Shown: positions 34,061 through 46,555, numbered from the stretch's first letter. The stretch is DNA of 64,000 nucleotides from Bufo bufo (GCF_905171765.1 NC_053392.1:446552837-446616836); one strand, 5' to 3'. The notes: generated by a model not told the origin, from the sequence alone. Numbers and translations are program-made.

Positions 34061-34455
34061 AGGGGTTAATAAGTGACCGGGGGGGGGGGGGGTGTAGTGT
34101 AGTGTAGTGGTGCTTGGTGCTACTTTACTGAGCTACCTGTGTCCTCTGGTGGTCGATCCAAACAAAGGGGACCACCAGAGGACCAGGTAGCAGGTATATT
34201 AGACGCTGTTATCAAAACAGCGTCTAATATACCTGTTAGGGGTTAAAAAAAACACATCTCCAGCCTGCCAGCGAACGATCGCCGCTGGCAGGCTGGAGAT
34301 CAACTCTCTTACCTTCCGTTCCTGTGAGCGCGCGCGCCTGTGTGCGCGCGTTCACAGGAAATCTCGGCTCACGCGAGATGACGCCTATTGGCGTTAGTGT
34401 GACCTGGGAGCGCCGCAGAAATGACGCCTTTCGGCGTTAGCGTGGCGGGAAGTGG

Positions 34456-37195
34456 TTAATGAACGTGAGCTTGTCCACGTTGGCTGTGGACAAGCGTCTG
34501 CGTCTGTCTGTAATGACGCCTCCTTCCGTGCTAAATACACGTTCAGAGAGTACACTGGCTGCAGGGCAGGCCAGCACCTCCAAGGCATACAGGGCAAGCT
34601 CTGGCCATGTGGACAATTTGGAGACCCAGAAGTTGAATGGGGCAGAACCATCAGTCAGTACGTGTAGGCGGGTGCACAGGTACTGTTCCACCATGTTGTT
34701 CAAATGCTGCCTCCTGCTAACACGCTCCATATCAGCAGTTGGGGCCGGTTGTTGCGGCGAGGTGACAAAGCTTTTCCACATGTCGGCCATGCTAACCCTG
34801 CCTTCTGAGGTGCTAGCGCTGACACAGCTGCGTTGGCTACCTCTTCCTCCTCCCCTGCCTTCGCCTTGTGCTTCCACTTGGCCCCCGGCGTCAGTCGGGA
34901 ATCCTCTCAGGAGCGCGTTTACCAGCGTGCGCCTGTAGTCGCGCATCTTCCCATCATGCTCCAGTGAGGGAATTAAGGACGGCACATTGTCTTTGTAACA
35001 GGGATCCAGCAGAGTGGCCACCCAGTAGTCAGCACACGTTAAAATGTGGGCAACTCTGCAGTCGTTGCGCAGGCACTGCAGCATGTAGTCGCTCATGTGT
35101 GCCAGGCTGCCCAGAGGTAAGGACAAGCTGTCCTCTGTGGGAGGCGTCACGTCTGCGTCCTCCGTATCCCCCCAGCCAATCACCAGTGATGGGCCCAAGC
35201 TGCGTTGGATACCACCCGCCATTATCGCACACCATCAGGCCGGGCTTGAGGCCCACTGGCAGCAACCACTCGTCGGTCTGTTGTTCTATACCCCGCCACA
35301 ACTCCTGCGCGGTGTGGGGCCTGTCCCCCAAACACATCAGTTTCAGAATGGCCTGCTGACGTTTACTCCTGGCTGTGCTGAAGGTGAAGGTCTGTCGCTG
35401 ACCGAATGAGGAGGTGGTAGAAGAGGAGGAGGAAGCCGAGTAGGAACAGGAGGCAAAGAATGATGCCCTGCGATCCTTGGCGGCTGAAGGACGTGCGCCA
35501 AACAGCTCTCCGCCTGGGGCCCAGCCGCCACTACATTTACCTAGTGTGCAGTTAGGTAAATGTAGTGGCAGTTAGGTAAATGTAGTGCAGCAGGTCTGAC
35601 ATATCGGAGTAATTTTTAAGGAACCTCTGCACCACCAAATTCAGCGCATTCTCCAGGCAAGGGATGTGCATCAAACCTGCTAGTTCCAGAGCTGCTACGA
35701 GATTTTGCTTATTATCGCACACCACCAGGCCGGGCTTGAGCCACACTGACACCAACCACTCATCGGTCTGTTGTTCCATGCCCATCCACAGCTCCTGCGT
35801 GGTGTGGGGTTTGTCCCCCAAAACAGATAAGTTTTAAAACTGCCTGCTGTCGTTTACCCCTGGCTGTGCTGAAGTTGGTGGTGAAGGTGTTACGCTGACC
35901 GGATGAGGAGGAAGTAGAGTAGGAGGAAGCAACAGGAGGCAAAGAAAAACGCCTTGCAATCCTCGGTGGTGGAAGGACATGTGCCAAACTGCTATCCACC
36001 TCAGGCCCAGCCGCCACTGCATTTACCCAGTGTGCTGTTAGGGAGATAAAATGTCCCTGACCTTGCTTACTGGTCCACGTATCCGTAGTTAGGTGGACCT
36101 TGCCACAGACGGCGTTGCGCAGTGCACACCTGATTGTGTCCCCCACCTTGGTTGTTCAGAGAAGGGATGGCTCGTCTGGAAAATTAGTGGCGGCTGGGAA
36201 CGACATACTGTGGGACAGCCACCGCCATAAGTCTTTTAAAACTCTCCGTCTCCACCAGACGGAATGACAGCATTTCAAAGGCCAGGAATTTTGAAATGCT
36301 GGCATTCAGGGCCAGGGATCACAGGTGAGTAAGGGGGTACTTCCTCTTTCACTCTAGTATTTGGGAGATAGAGAGTTGAACGCTTCCATGGGACATTGTG
36401 GAGATGCTTGGTGACCCAGGTGGTGGAGTTGCTGGCACATCCTCTGTTTGCAGGGTGGCATGTGCCTTTGTCACTGCAGAGGGGATGAAGAGGCAGAGAC
36501 TGCAGCAGAAGAGGAAGCAGGAGGAGCCAGAGACTTTTCTTGGTTTTTGAGGTGTCTACCTACTGCAGCTCGTGCTTTGAACTTAGATCCCTGGTCATGC
36601 AGGTTGTGCTCAGGTTTAGAATGTTTATGCCTCGCTTCAGGCTCTGATTGCACAGCGTGCAAACCACTCGTGTCTTGTCGTCAGCACGTTGTTTGAAGAA
36701 CTGCCACGCCAGAGAATTCCTTTAAACTGGCTTTGGTGTGCTCTGTCCCTTGGTGCGGTGGGCAGTAGCAGGTGTACTGTCTAGGATATGGCCGCTCCGC
36801 TTTTGCACCCTTCTCCCTCTTTTGCTGTGCTGGTGGCTCTGTGCGACCACCGCCTCTTCCTCTGAACTAGACAGGTCACTCGCATGACCTTCATTCCATG
36901 TGGGGTCGAGGACCTCATCGTCCTCCACATCTTTCACCCAGTCTTCAGCTCTGCCCTCCTTGTTGGTCTGCACACTGCAGAAAGCCACAGCAGTTGGCAT
37001 CTGCGTTTCGTCATCATCAGACGTGTTGCGGTGGTCCTCCCATGTACTCATCCTGAAACATAAGTGGTTGGGCATCGGTGCACTCAATCTCTTCCACTTC
37101 TGCGGCAGGGCTATATGGATGACCCTGGGAAACCCTGCTAGCAGAGTCATCAAAAAGCAAAATAGACTGCTGCATGATTGCTTGGCTGACTTGCA
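34456..37195 (-). pseudogene. hAT transposase, most of the coding region, mosaic
   Basis: From right to left: acidic linker (DDDETQMPTAVAFCSVQTNK, EVLDPTWNEGHASDL), BED-type finger remnant near 36600 (CTLCNQSLKRG), first catalytic block 'GKVHLTTDTWTSKQGQG' (35760-36146), 'PGLVVCDNK' second Asp block, 'DYWVATLLDP' near 35010, and the dimerisation block 'LACPAASVLSERVFSTEGGV'. The segment 35220-35520 repeats 35716-36010 from a diverged subfamily, so the copy is a mosaic. Frameshifts separate the blocks; the 'DxxTRWNS' segment is missing. Intact it would be a nuclear DDE-type transposase. Confidence 0.82.
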
Positions 37196-37289
37196 ATGTG
37201 ATTGAGCGGAATTGTGAAACAAGTTGTTAAAGCGGAAGGATCGAATGAAAGGAGGGGGTGCACGTCAATTAAAAATGAATTTTTGAAAT

Positions 37290-37620
37290 TTAAGTCCCTG
37301 TCACCTATGCAAAGCAGGGGTTTTTAATCGGCATAAATGGGTTAATGTCACCCACCGATGGAACAGACGAGTTTGCAAAAATTAGTTTCCTGTCACCTAT
37401 GCAGAGCAGGGGTTTGTATACGGCAAAAATGGTAAAATGTCACCTGAGAATGTAGCAGACGATTTTTTTAAATTTAGGTTCCAGTCACCTATGGGGTTTA
37501 TTCTCGGTAAAACTGGGTTCATGTCACCCACCAATGGAAAAGACAATTTTACAAAAATTTGGTTCCTGTCCCCTATGCAGAGCAAGGGTTTATTCACGGC
37601 AAAAATAGTAAATTGTCACC
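37290..37620. repeat. Diverged tandem units, about 90-100 bp, in hAT sequence
   Basis: Three to four units of 'ttcctgtcacctatgcagag', 'caggggtttattcacggcaa' and 'aaatgtcaccca..aatg' type, related to the array at 28050-28640. They separate two hAT N-terminal segments. Confidence 0.75.
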
Positions 37621-38420
37621 CAAGAATGTAACAGACGCTTTTGCACCCTGCTCCCTCTTTTGCTGTGCTGGTGCCTCTGTGCAACCACCACCTCTTCCTC
37701 CAAACTGCACACATCACTCGCATGACATTGATTCCATGTGGGGTCGAGTACCTCATCATCCTCCACATCAACTTCCACCCAATCTTTACCCCTGCCCTTC
37801 TTGTCGGTCTGCAGACTGCAGAAAGCCGCAGCAGTTGGTACCTATGTTTCATCATCATCAGAGACGTGCTGCGGTGGTCTTCCCATGTCCTCAGTGCACT
37901 CAATCTCTTCCACTTCTAGGGCAGGGCTATGTGGATGGCCTACGGAAACCCTGCCAGCAGTGTCATCAAAAAGCATATAGAGACTGCTGTATGACTTGGG
38001 GCTCAGACTGCTTACCTGATTTGCAAGGGGGTGAGTTGAAAGACAGATGGCCATGGGCTGTAGGTGCCAACTCTGATCTTTCAGCAGGGGACTGGGTGGG
38101 AGACAATGTGAAGGAACTGGAGGCACTGTCAGCCACCCAATCTACTATCGCCTGTACTTGTTCTGGCCTCACCATTCGTAGAGCCGCATTCATCCCTACC
38201 AAAAAACGCTGTAGGTTCTGTCGCCTACTCACACCTGAGGAAGGTGCTTCACTTGTGCGTGTAGCTGGCACAGATCGACCACGTCCTCTCCCTGCAACAG
38301 AAGCTCCACCAACACCAGCAGCACCACGACCAGGGCCACGTCCCTTATTTGACGCTCTTCTCATTCAGATGGTTTATGTCAGGCGACAATGTAACCGCCA
38401 ACAGTCAACAATTAAGTTCA
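37621..38420 (-). pseudogene. hAT transposase N-terminal extension (second copy in the block)
   Basis: Starts MRRASNKGRGPGRG (38364) and includes 'GMNAALRMVRPEQVQAIVDW', 'ADSASSSFTLSPTQSPAERS' and 'PPCKSGKQSEP', then frame changes into the acidic linker (37616-37903). The same N-terminus is read at 40853-41404. It is not part of canonical hAT domains; in this family it precedes the BED finger by about 300 residues. It ends at 37621 where the tandem units begin. Confidence 0.7.
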
Positions 38421-38559
38421 CTGACAGTAAGGCAGTGCCGGTGTTCTAAAGCGGAAAAATTTATTGAGGTCACACAATAGTTTGACAGGCGAATTTTTAA
38501 AAATTACTTTACGGTCGCAAAATTTTTTAATTTGTCAACCAACAATGTAACAGCAGTAT

Positions 38560-39070
38560 TGACTGGTTGTATTGGACTGTTAGAAATGCAGTAAAGGCCG
38601 CAAATGTAGTATCTAGCACAAAATGGGTGTTTTTTTAAAACCAGAATATAACAGCAGTATTTAACGTTTGTATTGGATTGTCAGAAATGCAGCAAAGGAC
38701 GGAAATGTGGTATCTACCATAGCACAAAATGAGTGTTTTTTTTAAATCACAATATAACAGCAGTATTTAACGCTTGTATTGGACTGTCGAAAATGCAGCA
38801 AAGGCCACAAATGTAGTATCTAGCACAAAATGGGTGTTTTTTTTAAACCAGAATATAGCAGCAGTTTTTAACGCTTGTATTGGACTGTCAGAAATGCAGC
38901 AAAGCCCGCAAAGGTACTTTATGGAAAAAAATATATATGATTTTTTCACTCACAGTTAAAGAGATTGATTTACTGATTCTATTTCACTATAAGATTTGTC
39001 GTGCAGGCCGCAAATGTACTTTATGGAAAAAAATATGATTTTTTCACCCTCAATTAAACAAATGGATTTA
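38560..39070. repeat. Subterminal tandem repeats of the hAT block, about 105-bp units
   Basis: Four to five units of 'cagcagtatttaacgcttgt', 'attggactgtcagaaatgca' and 'gcaaaggccgcaaatgtagt', the last two shorter. They lie upstream of the transposase start at 38364 (- strand). No terminal inverted repeat follows before DIRS sequence resumes, so the 5' end of this hAT block is deleted. Confidence 0.85.
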
Positions 39071-39129
39071 ACTGATTTTCTTTCACTATCACAAATGCAC
39101 TATCATAATTTGTCCCCACAGAATCTAAC

Positions 39130-39550
39130 AGATGGATTTACTTGGATTATACTTTACAGATAAGATTTCCATTAAATTGCTCTCCTTTTAAGATGGCCTT
39201 TTTACTTGCAATAACATCTGCTAGGAGAGTCTCAGAGATCCAAGCCATTCTGCCTTTCCTCATTACTCTACTGTGTTAGAGGATAAAGCAATTATTAGGC
39301 CCATTCCATCTTTTTAGCCTAAGGTAGTTTCAGACTTCCACAGTCAGGATGTAGTTTTGCCTTCATTTTGTCCTAATCCTGTAAATCCATTAGAGGTAAA
39401 ACTCCACTGTCTTGACGTCAGGAGATGTTTGTTGACCTATTTAGATTCCAAGGCTTCCTGGAGATTAGATGAAAACTTTCCTGTACAGTTCCAAGGAAGA
39501 TTTAGGGGTCACAAAGCCTCTGCTAGTACCATTGCTAGATGGGTTAAGAG
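39130..39550 (+). pseudogene. DIRS tyrosine recombinase, catalytic fragment
   Basis: Encodes 'FKMAFLLAITSARRVSEIQA' (the first catalytic Arg of the recombinase), 'PKVVSDFHSQDVVLPSFCPN', 'DVRRCLLTYLDS' and 'RGHKASASTIARWVKSM' (the H-x-x-R region). The frame has stops between 39250 and 39330. It is cut at 39551 by a hAT insertion and resumes at 46557. The part between the fragment at 25690 and this one is absent, consistent with a deletion at the right end of the first hAT block. Confidence 0.85.
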
Positions 39551-39984
39551 TATGGTTGAGCGAACCCGAACTGTAAAGTTCGGGTTCGTACCGAACTTTA
39601 GGAGCAGCCAATCAACAGGCTTTTAACTGTCTGACCTTAGAAGCCATCACAGCCATGCCTACTAATGGCATGGCTGTGATTGGCCAGTGCAGCATGTGAC
39701 CCAGCCTCTATATAAACTAGAGTCACGTACCGCTGCACGTCACTCTGCTGTTACTAGTGTAGGGAGAGGATGCTGCTGGTGATTTCAGGGAGAGAATAGG
39801 ACAGAATCTGTGATCAAAACTCAAATATAACTCAGCGATCTACATACATTTAGTTGTGTGGGTGCAGTGCACAATCTTTTTACCCTGCCAGTGACAGAAA
39901 AAAATAACTTTTATCTGTCAGTTTTTTTGCCAAAATACACAATTTTACAGCCCTTGCAGCATCAGCACGTGTGAAATTCAAGGG

Positions 39985-40840
39985 TTATATACTGCTGTCA
40001 TATTCAGTTCTTAAACAAACACCCGTTTTCGGCAAAAACTTAATTTTGCAGCCTTTGCTGCATATGTCATTGTGAGATACACACTTTAGATACTGTGATT
40101 ATATTCATTTATTTGAAAAACAGGCATTTTGTGCACAAAACTTTAATTGCGGCCTAGTCTGAATCAGTACTGTGAGATACACCCTTTAAATACTGTGGTT
40201 CTATTCAGTTTTTTGAAATACAGCCATTTTGAGCAAACAAATTTAATTGCGGCCTAGTCTGGATCAGTCGGTGTGAGATACACCCTTTAGATACTGCTGT
40301 CATATTCAGTTATTAAACAAACACCTGTTTTGGTCAAAAAAGTTTATTTTGCAGCCTTTGCTGCATATGTCAGCGTGAGATACACACTTTAGATACTGTG
40401 GTTATATTCAGTTATTTGAAAAACAGCCATATTGGGCAATCAAATTTAATTGCGGCCTAGTCTGGATCAGTGCGTCTGAGATACATTCTTTAGATACTGT
40501 GGTTATATTCAGTTATTTGAAAAACATCCATTTTGGCCAAAAACTTTAATTGCGGCCTAGTCTGGATCAGGGCGTGTGAGATACACCCTTTAGATACTGT
40601 ATTTATATTCAGTTATTTGAAAAACACCCATTTTGGTCAACAAACTTTATTTGTGGCCTAGTCTGTATCAGGACGTGTGAAATACACCCTTTACATACTG
40701 TGGTTCTATTCAGTTATTAAACAAACACCCATTTTGGGCAAAAAACTTTAATTGCGGACGAGTCTGCATCTGCACGTGTGAGATCCAACCTTTATATACT
40801 GTCGTTCTATTCTGCTATTAATTAAAAACCCATTTAGGGC
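39985..40840. repeat. Subterminal tandem repeats of the 7.0-kb hAT, about 105-bp units
   Basis: About eight units of 'gcggcctagtctggatcagt', 'gtgagatacaccctttagat' and 'actgtggttatattcagtta', alternating with 'gcagcctttgctgcatatgt' variants. It sits between the TIR and the transposase start. The sequence is unrelated to the arrays at 38560 or 8690 although the position is equivalent. Confidence 0.9.
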
Positions 40841-40852
40841 AAGATCCTAAAT

Positions 40853-41850
40853 TTGAGAAATATGAGGAGAGCGTCAAATAAGGGATGTGGCCCAGGTCAT
40901 AGTGTTGCTGGTGGAGCTCCTGTTGCAGTGAGAGGACGTGGCCAATCTGTGCCAGCTACCCGCACAAGTGAAACCCCTTCCTCATGTGCGAGTAGGCAAC
41001 AGAACCTGCAGCGGTATTTGGTCGGGCCTAATGCGGCTCTACGAATGGTGAGGCCTGAACAAGTACAGGCGATAGTAGATTGGGTTGCTGACAGTGCCTC
41101 CAGTTCCTTCACATTGTCTCCCACCCAGTCTCCTGCTGAAAGATCAGAGTTGGGACCTGCAGCCGATGTCCATCAGTCTTTCACCTCACCCCCTTGCAAA
41201 TCAGCCAAGCAGTCTGAGCCCAAAATCATGCAACAGTCTCTTCTTCTTTTTGATGACTCTGTTAGCAGGGTTTGCCAGGGCCATACACCTATCCCTGCCC
41301 CAGAAGTGGAAGAGATTGAGTGCACGGATGCCCAACCACTTACGTTTCAAGATGAGTACATGGGAGGACCATTGCAGCATGTCTCGGATGATGACAAAAC
41401 ATAGGTGCCAACTGCTGGGGCTTTCTGCAGTATGCAGACCGACAAGGAGGGCAGGGGTGAAGACTGGGTGGAAGATGATGTTGAGGAAGATGAGGTCCTC
41501 GACCCCACAAGGAATCAAGGTCATGCGAGTGACCTATGTAGTTCGGAGGAAGAGGCGGTGGTCGCACAGAGCCACCAGCACAGCAGAAGAGGGAGCAGGG
41601 TGCAAAAGCAGAGCGGCCGTCCCATAGACAGTACGTCTGCTACTGCCCACCGCAGCAAGGGACCGAGCACACCAAAGCCAGCACCAAGGAGTTCCTGGCG
41701 TGGCAGTTCTTCAGACAATGTGCTGATGACAAGACATGAGTGGTTTGCACGCTGTGCAATCAGAGCCTGAAGCGAGGCATAAACGTTCTCAACCTGAGCA
41801 CAACCTGCATGATCATTCATTTAAGTGCTAAGCAAGAGCTGCAGTGGAGT
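40853..41850 (+). pseudogene. hAT transposase N-terminal extension, acidic linker and BED finger
   Basis: ORF 40853-41404 begins MRNMRRASNKG and carries 'NAALRMVRPEQVQAIVDW', 'SSSFTLSPTQSPAERSE' and 'PPCKSAKQSEPK'. A TAG at 41402 interrupts it where the copy at 36722-37222 has a Gln codon. The next frame (41405-41770) holds an acidic stretch (EDWVEDDVEEDEVLDP) and a basic stretch (RRGSRVQKQ). A frameshift then leads into 'CTLCNQSLKRG' and 'HLSAKQE', a BED-type finger with its last His lost. Role in the family: DNA binding at element ends. Confidence 0.75.
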
Positions 41851-41915
41851 AGACACCTCAAAAAACAAGAAAGATCTCTTCTGCTGCAGTCTCTGCCTCT
41901 TCATCTACCTCTGGA

Positions 41916-44015
41916 GTGACAGTGCCACCTGCCATCCCGCAAACAGAGGATCTGCCAGCAACACCACCACCAGGGTCACCAAGCATCTCCACAATGTCCC
42001 AGGGAAGCGTTCAGCTCTCCATCTCCCAAACACTGGAGAGGAAGAGGAAGTACCCCCCTACCCACCCGCGATCCCTAGCCCTGAATTACAGCATTTCTAA
42101 ATTACTGGCCTTTGAAATGCTGTCGTTCCGTCTGGTGGAGACGGATAGTTTTAAAGGCATTATGGCGGTGGCTGTCCCACAGTATGTCGTGCCCAGCCGC
42201 CACTACTTTTCCAGGCGAGCCATCACTTCCCTGCACAACCAAGTGGGGGACAAAATCAGGTGTGCACTGCGCAACGCCATCTGTGGCAAGGTGCACCTCA
42301 CTACGGATACGTAGACCAGTAAGCACGGTCAGTGATGTTATATCTCCATAACAGCACACAGGGTAAATGCAGTGGCGGCTGGGCCTGAGGCAGATAGCAG
42401 TTTGGCGCATGTCCTTTCACCACCGAGGATTGCAGGGTGCTTCAGTTTGCCTCCTGTTGCTTCCTCCTCCTACTCCGCTTCCTCATCCTCTACCGGCTCC
42501 TCATTCGGTCAGCGTAACACCTTCACCACCAACTTCAGCACAGCCAGGGGTAAATGACAGCAGGCAGTTTTAAAACATATCTGTTTGGGGGACAAACCCC
42601 ACACCGCGCAGGAGCTGTGGACGGGCCTTGAACAACAGACCAATGAGTGGTTGGTGTCAGTGAGCCTCAAGCCCGGCCTGGTAGTGTGCGATAGTGGGCG
42701 AAATCTCGTAGCAGCTCTGGGACTAGCCGGTTTGATGCACATCCCTTACCTGGCACATGTGCTAAATTTGGTGGTGCAGAGATTCCTTAAAAATTACGCT
42801 GATATGTCAGAGCTGCTGCATAAAGTGCGGGCTGTCTGTGCACGCTTTCGGCGTTCTCACCCTGCTGCTGCTCGCCTATCAGCGCTGCAGCATAACTTCG
42901 GCCTTCCCGCTCACCGCCTCATATGCGACGTGCCCACAAGGTGGAACTCCACCTTGCACATGCTGGCCAGACTGTGCGAGCAGCAGCAGGCGATAGTGGA
43001 GTTTCAGCTGCAGCACGCACGGGTGAGTTGCTCTGCGGAACAGCACCACTTCACCACCAATGACTTGGCCTCCATGCGAGACCTGTGTTCCTTGTTGCAC
43101 TGTTTCAAGTACTCCACCAACATGGCCAGTGCCGATAACGCCGTTCTCAGCGCAACTATCCCACTTCTATGCCTCCTTGAAAAAACGCTGCTGGCGATGA
43201 TGGATGTTCACAGCAGGGTGGCACCCAGACCAGATCATGGCCATCACTGGTGCGTGGCTGGGGGGATACAGAGGACACAGACGATACACCTCCCACAGAG
43301 GACAGCTTTTCGTTGCCTCTGGGCAGCCTGGCACACATGAGCGATTACATGCTGCAGTGTGTCCGCAACGACTACCGAGTTGCCCACATTCTAACTTGTG
43401 CTGATTACTGGGTGGCAACGGTTAAAAGGACAACGCACTGTCCTTAATTCTCTCACTGGAATGTGATCGTAAGATGCGCGAGTACAAGCGCACGCTGGTA
43501 GACGCGCTGCTGGTGGCATTCCGACCTGACAGCGGGGGCACAGTGGAAGCACAAGGCGAAGGCAGAGGACAAGGAAGAGGTCGCCATCGCAGCTGGGGCA
43601 CCGCCAGCACCTCAGAAGGCAGGGTTAGCATGGCCGAAATGTGGAAAAGCTTTGTCAGCACGCCACAACAACCAGCACCACCAGCTGATATGGAACATCT
43701 TAGCAGGAGGCAGCATTTCATCAACATGGTGGAGCAGTATGTGTGCACACGCCTACACGTACTGAATGACGGGTCTGCCCCCTTCAACTTCTGGGTCTCC
43801 AAATTGTGCACATGGCCTGAGCTTGCCCTTTACGCTTGGAGGTGCTGGCCTGCCCTGCAGCCAGTGTAATATCTGAACGTGTGTTTAGCACGGCAGGGGG
43901 CGTCATCACAGACAAGCGCAGCCGCCTGTCCACAGCCAATGTGGACAAGCTCACGTTCATTAAAATGAACCAGGCATGGATCCCACAGGACTTGTCAGTA
44001 CCTTGTGCAGAATAG
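41916..44015 (+). pseudogene. hAT transposase catalytic and dimerisation regions
   Basis: Blocks in order: 'SISKLLAFEMLSFRLVETDS', 'GKVHLTTDT' followed by TAG at 42312 where family members have Trp (first catalytic Asp block), 'PGLVVCDSGRNLVAALGLAG' (second Asp), 'YLAHVLNLVVQRFLKNY' (Cys of the CxxH pair is Tyr), 'DVPTRWNSTLHMLARL', 'YWVAT', a Gly-rich linker (GEGRGQGRGR), 'NFWVSKLCTWPELALYA', and 'SERVFSTAGGVITDKRS' to the stop at 44013. At least two nonsense and three frameshift changes are present (for example near 43250 and 43430). Confidence 0.9.
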
Positions 44016-46555
44016 ACATGTATACCGGCCTTAACCAGCCATTGTTATACTGCAGCACAATTGCTCGATTTTGTATTTTCGATATTTCAAACTCTTTTGG
44101 AGTGTACCCTAATTTATTTTTTTTATTAAAATTAAAACCAAAAACCAGTGTTGGCTACCTCGTCCTCCTCCACCGCCACTTCAACCTACACCGCTACGTC
44201 CACTGCCTCCTCAAACTCCTACTCCATTTGGAACTCCACCTTATACATCAAGTTTTTATTAAATTTTTTATACGTATTTTATTTTATGTCATTTCACTAC
44301 TTTGCCTGTTTCATTTTCGGGTGAGATTCACCAATTTTTGGGTGTGATGTACCACTGCTATACCTAGTAGACAGGTAAAAAAATAAATAAAAATTGTTAC
44401 ATTTTTGGGTGAAATCCACCAATTTTTGGGTGTAATGTACCCCTCCTCTACCTAGTTGACAGCTTAATAAATTTCAATAATTTTTCTTTTACATTTTCGG
44501 GTGACAATAAACATTTATTTTCTGTCATAGACTCCTGCTCTACCAAGTAGACAGGTTAATACATTTCTGTAATTTTTCAGTTACATTATTGGGTTGACAT
44601 TTTACAATTTTAGACGTGAATAAACCCCTGCTCTGCATAGGTGACAGCGAATAAAATTTCAGAAACCCTTCTTTAATTGATGCACACCACATCCTTTCAT
44701 TCAATGCTTAAACTTTAACAAGTTGTACCACATTTGCACTTCAATAATTTGCCCCACAATTGCACTTTACTAATTTGTCCCACATTTGTGCTTCAATAAT
44801 TTTTCCCACATTTGCGCTTTAACAATTTGTCCCACATTTGCGCTTCAGTATTTGTCCCACATTTGCGCCTCAATAACTTTTCCCATATTTCCGCTCGATC
44901 CCAAAAAAATGTAATACTTGTATCTCCCTTAGATGTGGTCTCTCTTTCTCCCGCTCGCTCTCCGGCGTGGAACCCTGATTCGCTGATAACCGCGATCAAC
45001 ATGGTAGGCTCAGAAAAGAACATCGAAAGTTGATAGAGAAGATATCCAAATGGATGGTGGATGTCACTGGGGCACCTCTGCATAGGTGACAGGAACATAA
45101 ATGTAAAAAAAATCGTCTGTTACATTGTCAGGTGCCATTTTTTAAGTTTTGTTGGATAGAAACCCCTGCTCTGCATAGGTGACAGGGAATAAAATTTACG
45201 AAATTCTTCATTAATTGATGCGTGCCACCTCCTTTCATTCAACGCTTAAACTTTAACAAGTTGTCCCACATTTGCGCTTTAATACTTTGTCCCATATTTC
45301 CACTCTATCATATTTAATTTGAAACAATTAACCTCCCTTGGATGTGGTCTCTTTTTCTCACGCTACCTCTCCGGCATGGAACCCTGATTCGCTGATAAAC
45401 GTGATCAACATGGTAGGCTCAGAAAAGAACATCGAAAGTTGATAGAGAAGATATCCAAATGGATGGTGGACGTCACAGGGACGTGCGATCAGGCAGAAGT
45501 TAACTAGAGTCAACAAACCCGCAGCAGGGCCTTTCCTGGCTAACGTTTCCAAATCCAAAATACCACAGTGACATTCCCTATAATTTTTTTATTAATCATT
45601 CCAATAACAGGGCATCTTAAGAGTCCTGTATTGTTGTCGGGAGTGGGTAATTGCCGTAATTGCCGCGCCCCCTAATTTCCTCAAAATTCTTCCGTTTTAA
45701 TAGCTTCTCCCACTTTTCCGCTCGATCACAATAAAATTTCATCCATTGATCTCCCTTGGATGTGGTCTCTTTCTCACGCTCCCTCTCCGGGGTGGAGCCC
45801 TGATTCGCCGATAACCGTGTTCACCATGGTAGGCGCAGAAAAGAACATCGAAAGTTGATAGAGCAGATATCCAATTGGATTGTGAACATCACGGGGACGT
45901 GCGACATGGTGGGGCAGTATGTTTGCACACTCCTACGCAAACTGACTAATGGTTCTGCCCCCTGCAACTTCTGGGTCTCCAAATTGGGCACATGGCCTGA
46001 GCTTGCCCTTTACGCCTTGGAGGTGCTGGCCTGCCCTGCAGCCAGTGTATTGTCTGAACTTGTGTTTAGCACGACTGGAGGGGGTTATCACAGGTTATAT
46101 TTTCCAATGATTTGGGGTGTACCCTAATTTAAAAAAATAAAAATAAATGTAAAACCAAAAAACTGAGTAGGCTACCTCCTCCTCCACCGCCGCTTTCACC
46201 TACACCGCCATATCCACCGCCTCCTCAACCTCCTACTCCATATGGATCTTGTCCTCCTAGATCACTATTATTATTTTTTATTTTTACGTATTTTATGTTA
46301 TTTAAAGTCATTTCCCTATCCACTTTTGTTTGCAGACCCCTTGCCATGCTCTTAACCACATTTTGCTGCCATTTGCAGCCCTCTAGCCCTTTCCATGACA
46401 TTTTTACAGCCATTTTAGTGCTCAAAAGTTTGTGTCCCAATTGACTTCAATGGGGTTCGGGTTAGGGGTCAAGTTCGGGTCAAGTTGGGGTCCCAAACTC
46501 AAACTTTTTTGTGAAGTTCGGCCGAACCCGAACATCCAGGTGTCCGCTCAACTCT
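44016..46555 (+). repeat. hAT 3' non-coding region with internal duplications
   Basis: The motifs 'caagttgtcccacatttgcg', 'ctccggcatggaaccctgat' and 'agaacatcgaaagttgatag' recur near 44700-45060, 45240-45450 and 45700-45870. A second copy of the transposase end (NFWVSKLGTWPELALYALEV, SELVFSTTGG) is read at 45855-46090. The same arrangement, inverted, is at 25800-27120, so the duplication predates both insertions. Confidence 0.7.

Larger units (their letters stand above)
29136..34455. mobile_element. 5.3-kb TTAA-site element with foldback and satellite
   Basis: Flanked by TTAA (29132-29135 and 34456-34459). Ends are 'ccacttaaggacc' and (reversed) 'ccacttcccgcca', so inverted identity is short. 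It contains a series of alternating inverted repeats (29590-32360) and a satellite array (32370-34060), and no transposase. A 55-bp dyad around 34165-34225 ('ggtagcaggtatattagacg' and its inverse) precedes the right end. It interrupts the C-terminal hAT coding sequence. Confidence 0.85.
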
